Of a DNA stretch of 5,702 nucleotides, positions 5,423-5,702 are shown piece by piece; position 1 is the first letter of the stretch, and each line of letters starts with the position of its first letter. Below the pieces are notes generated by a model. It did not search any database and was not told the DNA's origin. It saw nothing but the letters and a program-made list of their open reading frames with translations. This stretch comes from Gammaproteobacteria bacterium (lineage in GTDB: Bacteria; Pseudomonadota; Gammaproteobacteria; JAJDOJ01). Made by a program: the position numbers and the translations under genes. The DNA lies in contig JALVEU010000017.1 in NCBI GenBank assembly GCA_027030565.1, positions 1-5,702 on the forward strand, written 5' to 3'.

Positions 5423-5702
5423 TCAGAGGTGCTCCATCTGCGGATGGGCCCGATAGATGGGACTCACCAACCGGTTGAGGGCGTTGAGATAGGCCTTGGC
5501 CGAGGCGATGACGATGTCCGTATCGGCCCCCTGCCCGTTGACGATGCGCCCGCCCCTCTCCAGACGCACGGTCACTTCGCCCTGTGCGTCGGTGCCGCTG
5601 GTGATGGCGTTGACCGAGTAGAGCTTGAGCGTGGTGCCGCTGTCGGCGAGGGTCTCGATGGCCTTGAAGGTGGCGTCCACGGGCCCGCTGCCGTCGGCCT
5701 CC
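5423..5702 (-). CDS. leuA: 2-isopropylmalate synthase, C-terminal regulatory domain (5' end outside window)
   Basis: The last 92 codons are visible, ending in TGA at 5425-5423. LeuA condenses acetyl-CoA with 2-oxoisovalerate in the first committed step of leucine synthesis. The visible part starts EADGSGPVDATFKAIE and continues through LKLYSVNAIT, TDAQGEVTVRL and NGQGADTDIVIASAKAYLNALNRL. This is the pattern of the LeuA leucine-binding domain, matching the E. coli C-terminus (GPVDA-like start, LGQV, GLATDIVESSAKA). Citramalate synthase and homocitrate synthase have related domains, but this motif combination fits LeuA best. It ends with a short tail, SPIYRAHPQMEHL. The udg start codon follows 4 nt after its stop. 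The catalytic TIM-barrel domain is outside the window, so feedback inhibition by leucine is inferred from the family. Confidence 0.92.
   Translation of the reverse strand, partial: EADGSGPVDATFKAIETLADSGTTLKLYSVNAITSGTDAQGEVTVRLERGGRIVNGQGADTDIVIASAKAYLNALNRLVSPIYRAHPQMEHL

Overview
This is a GC-rich, gene-dense bacterial chromosome segment. The proteins look like those of a gammaproteobacterium, possibly a sulfur-oxidizing Chromatiales/Ectothiorhodospiraceae-type organism. That placement is inferred from protein resemblance and from a DsrE-like gene tail at the left edge; it is not proven. All seven genes visible here, whole or partial, end in TGA.

Layout, left to right. Positions 1-130 (+) hold the 3' end of a small cysteine-containing protein, probably DsrE-like. 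It converges on a minus-strand NAD(P)-dependent aldehyde dehydrogenase of the succinate-semialdehyde dehydrogenase Sad/YneI type (172-1539). Upstream of that on the same strand is prfC, encoding peptide chain release factor 3 (1593-3188). A 175-bp gap (3189-3363) carries the probable prfC promoter. A compact minus-strand cluster, transcribed from right to left, fills the rest. It consists of the 3' end of leuA (5423-5702), a family-4 uracil-DNA glycosylase (4570-5418), rimI (4102-4566) and an HPP-family membrane protein (3364-4074). The gaps between these genes are 4, 3 and 27 nt, so they are probably one transcript with translational coupling.

The genes serve different tasks: leucine synthesis, removal of uracil from DNA, acetylation of a ribosomal protein, a small membrane protein, recycling of release factors and aldehyde oxidation. 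The udg-rimI pairing is a familiar proteobacterial neighbourhood. No phage, insertion sequence, CRISPR array, tRNA or rRNA was seen.

The most interesting feature lies inside the uracil-DNA glycosylase gene. Its linker, between a conserved N-terminal helix and the catalytic domain (about residues 22-91), is made largely of three copies of a GC-rich palindromic repeat of the kind normally found between genes. Two copies point one way and one the other. They are inserted in frame and leave all catalytic and iron-sulfur motifs intact. Two of the copies carry strong G-quadruplex patterns, one on each DNA strand. The case resembles a REP-like or Rickettsia-palindromic-element-like repeat that has become protein-coding.
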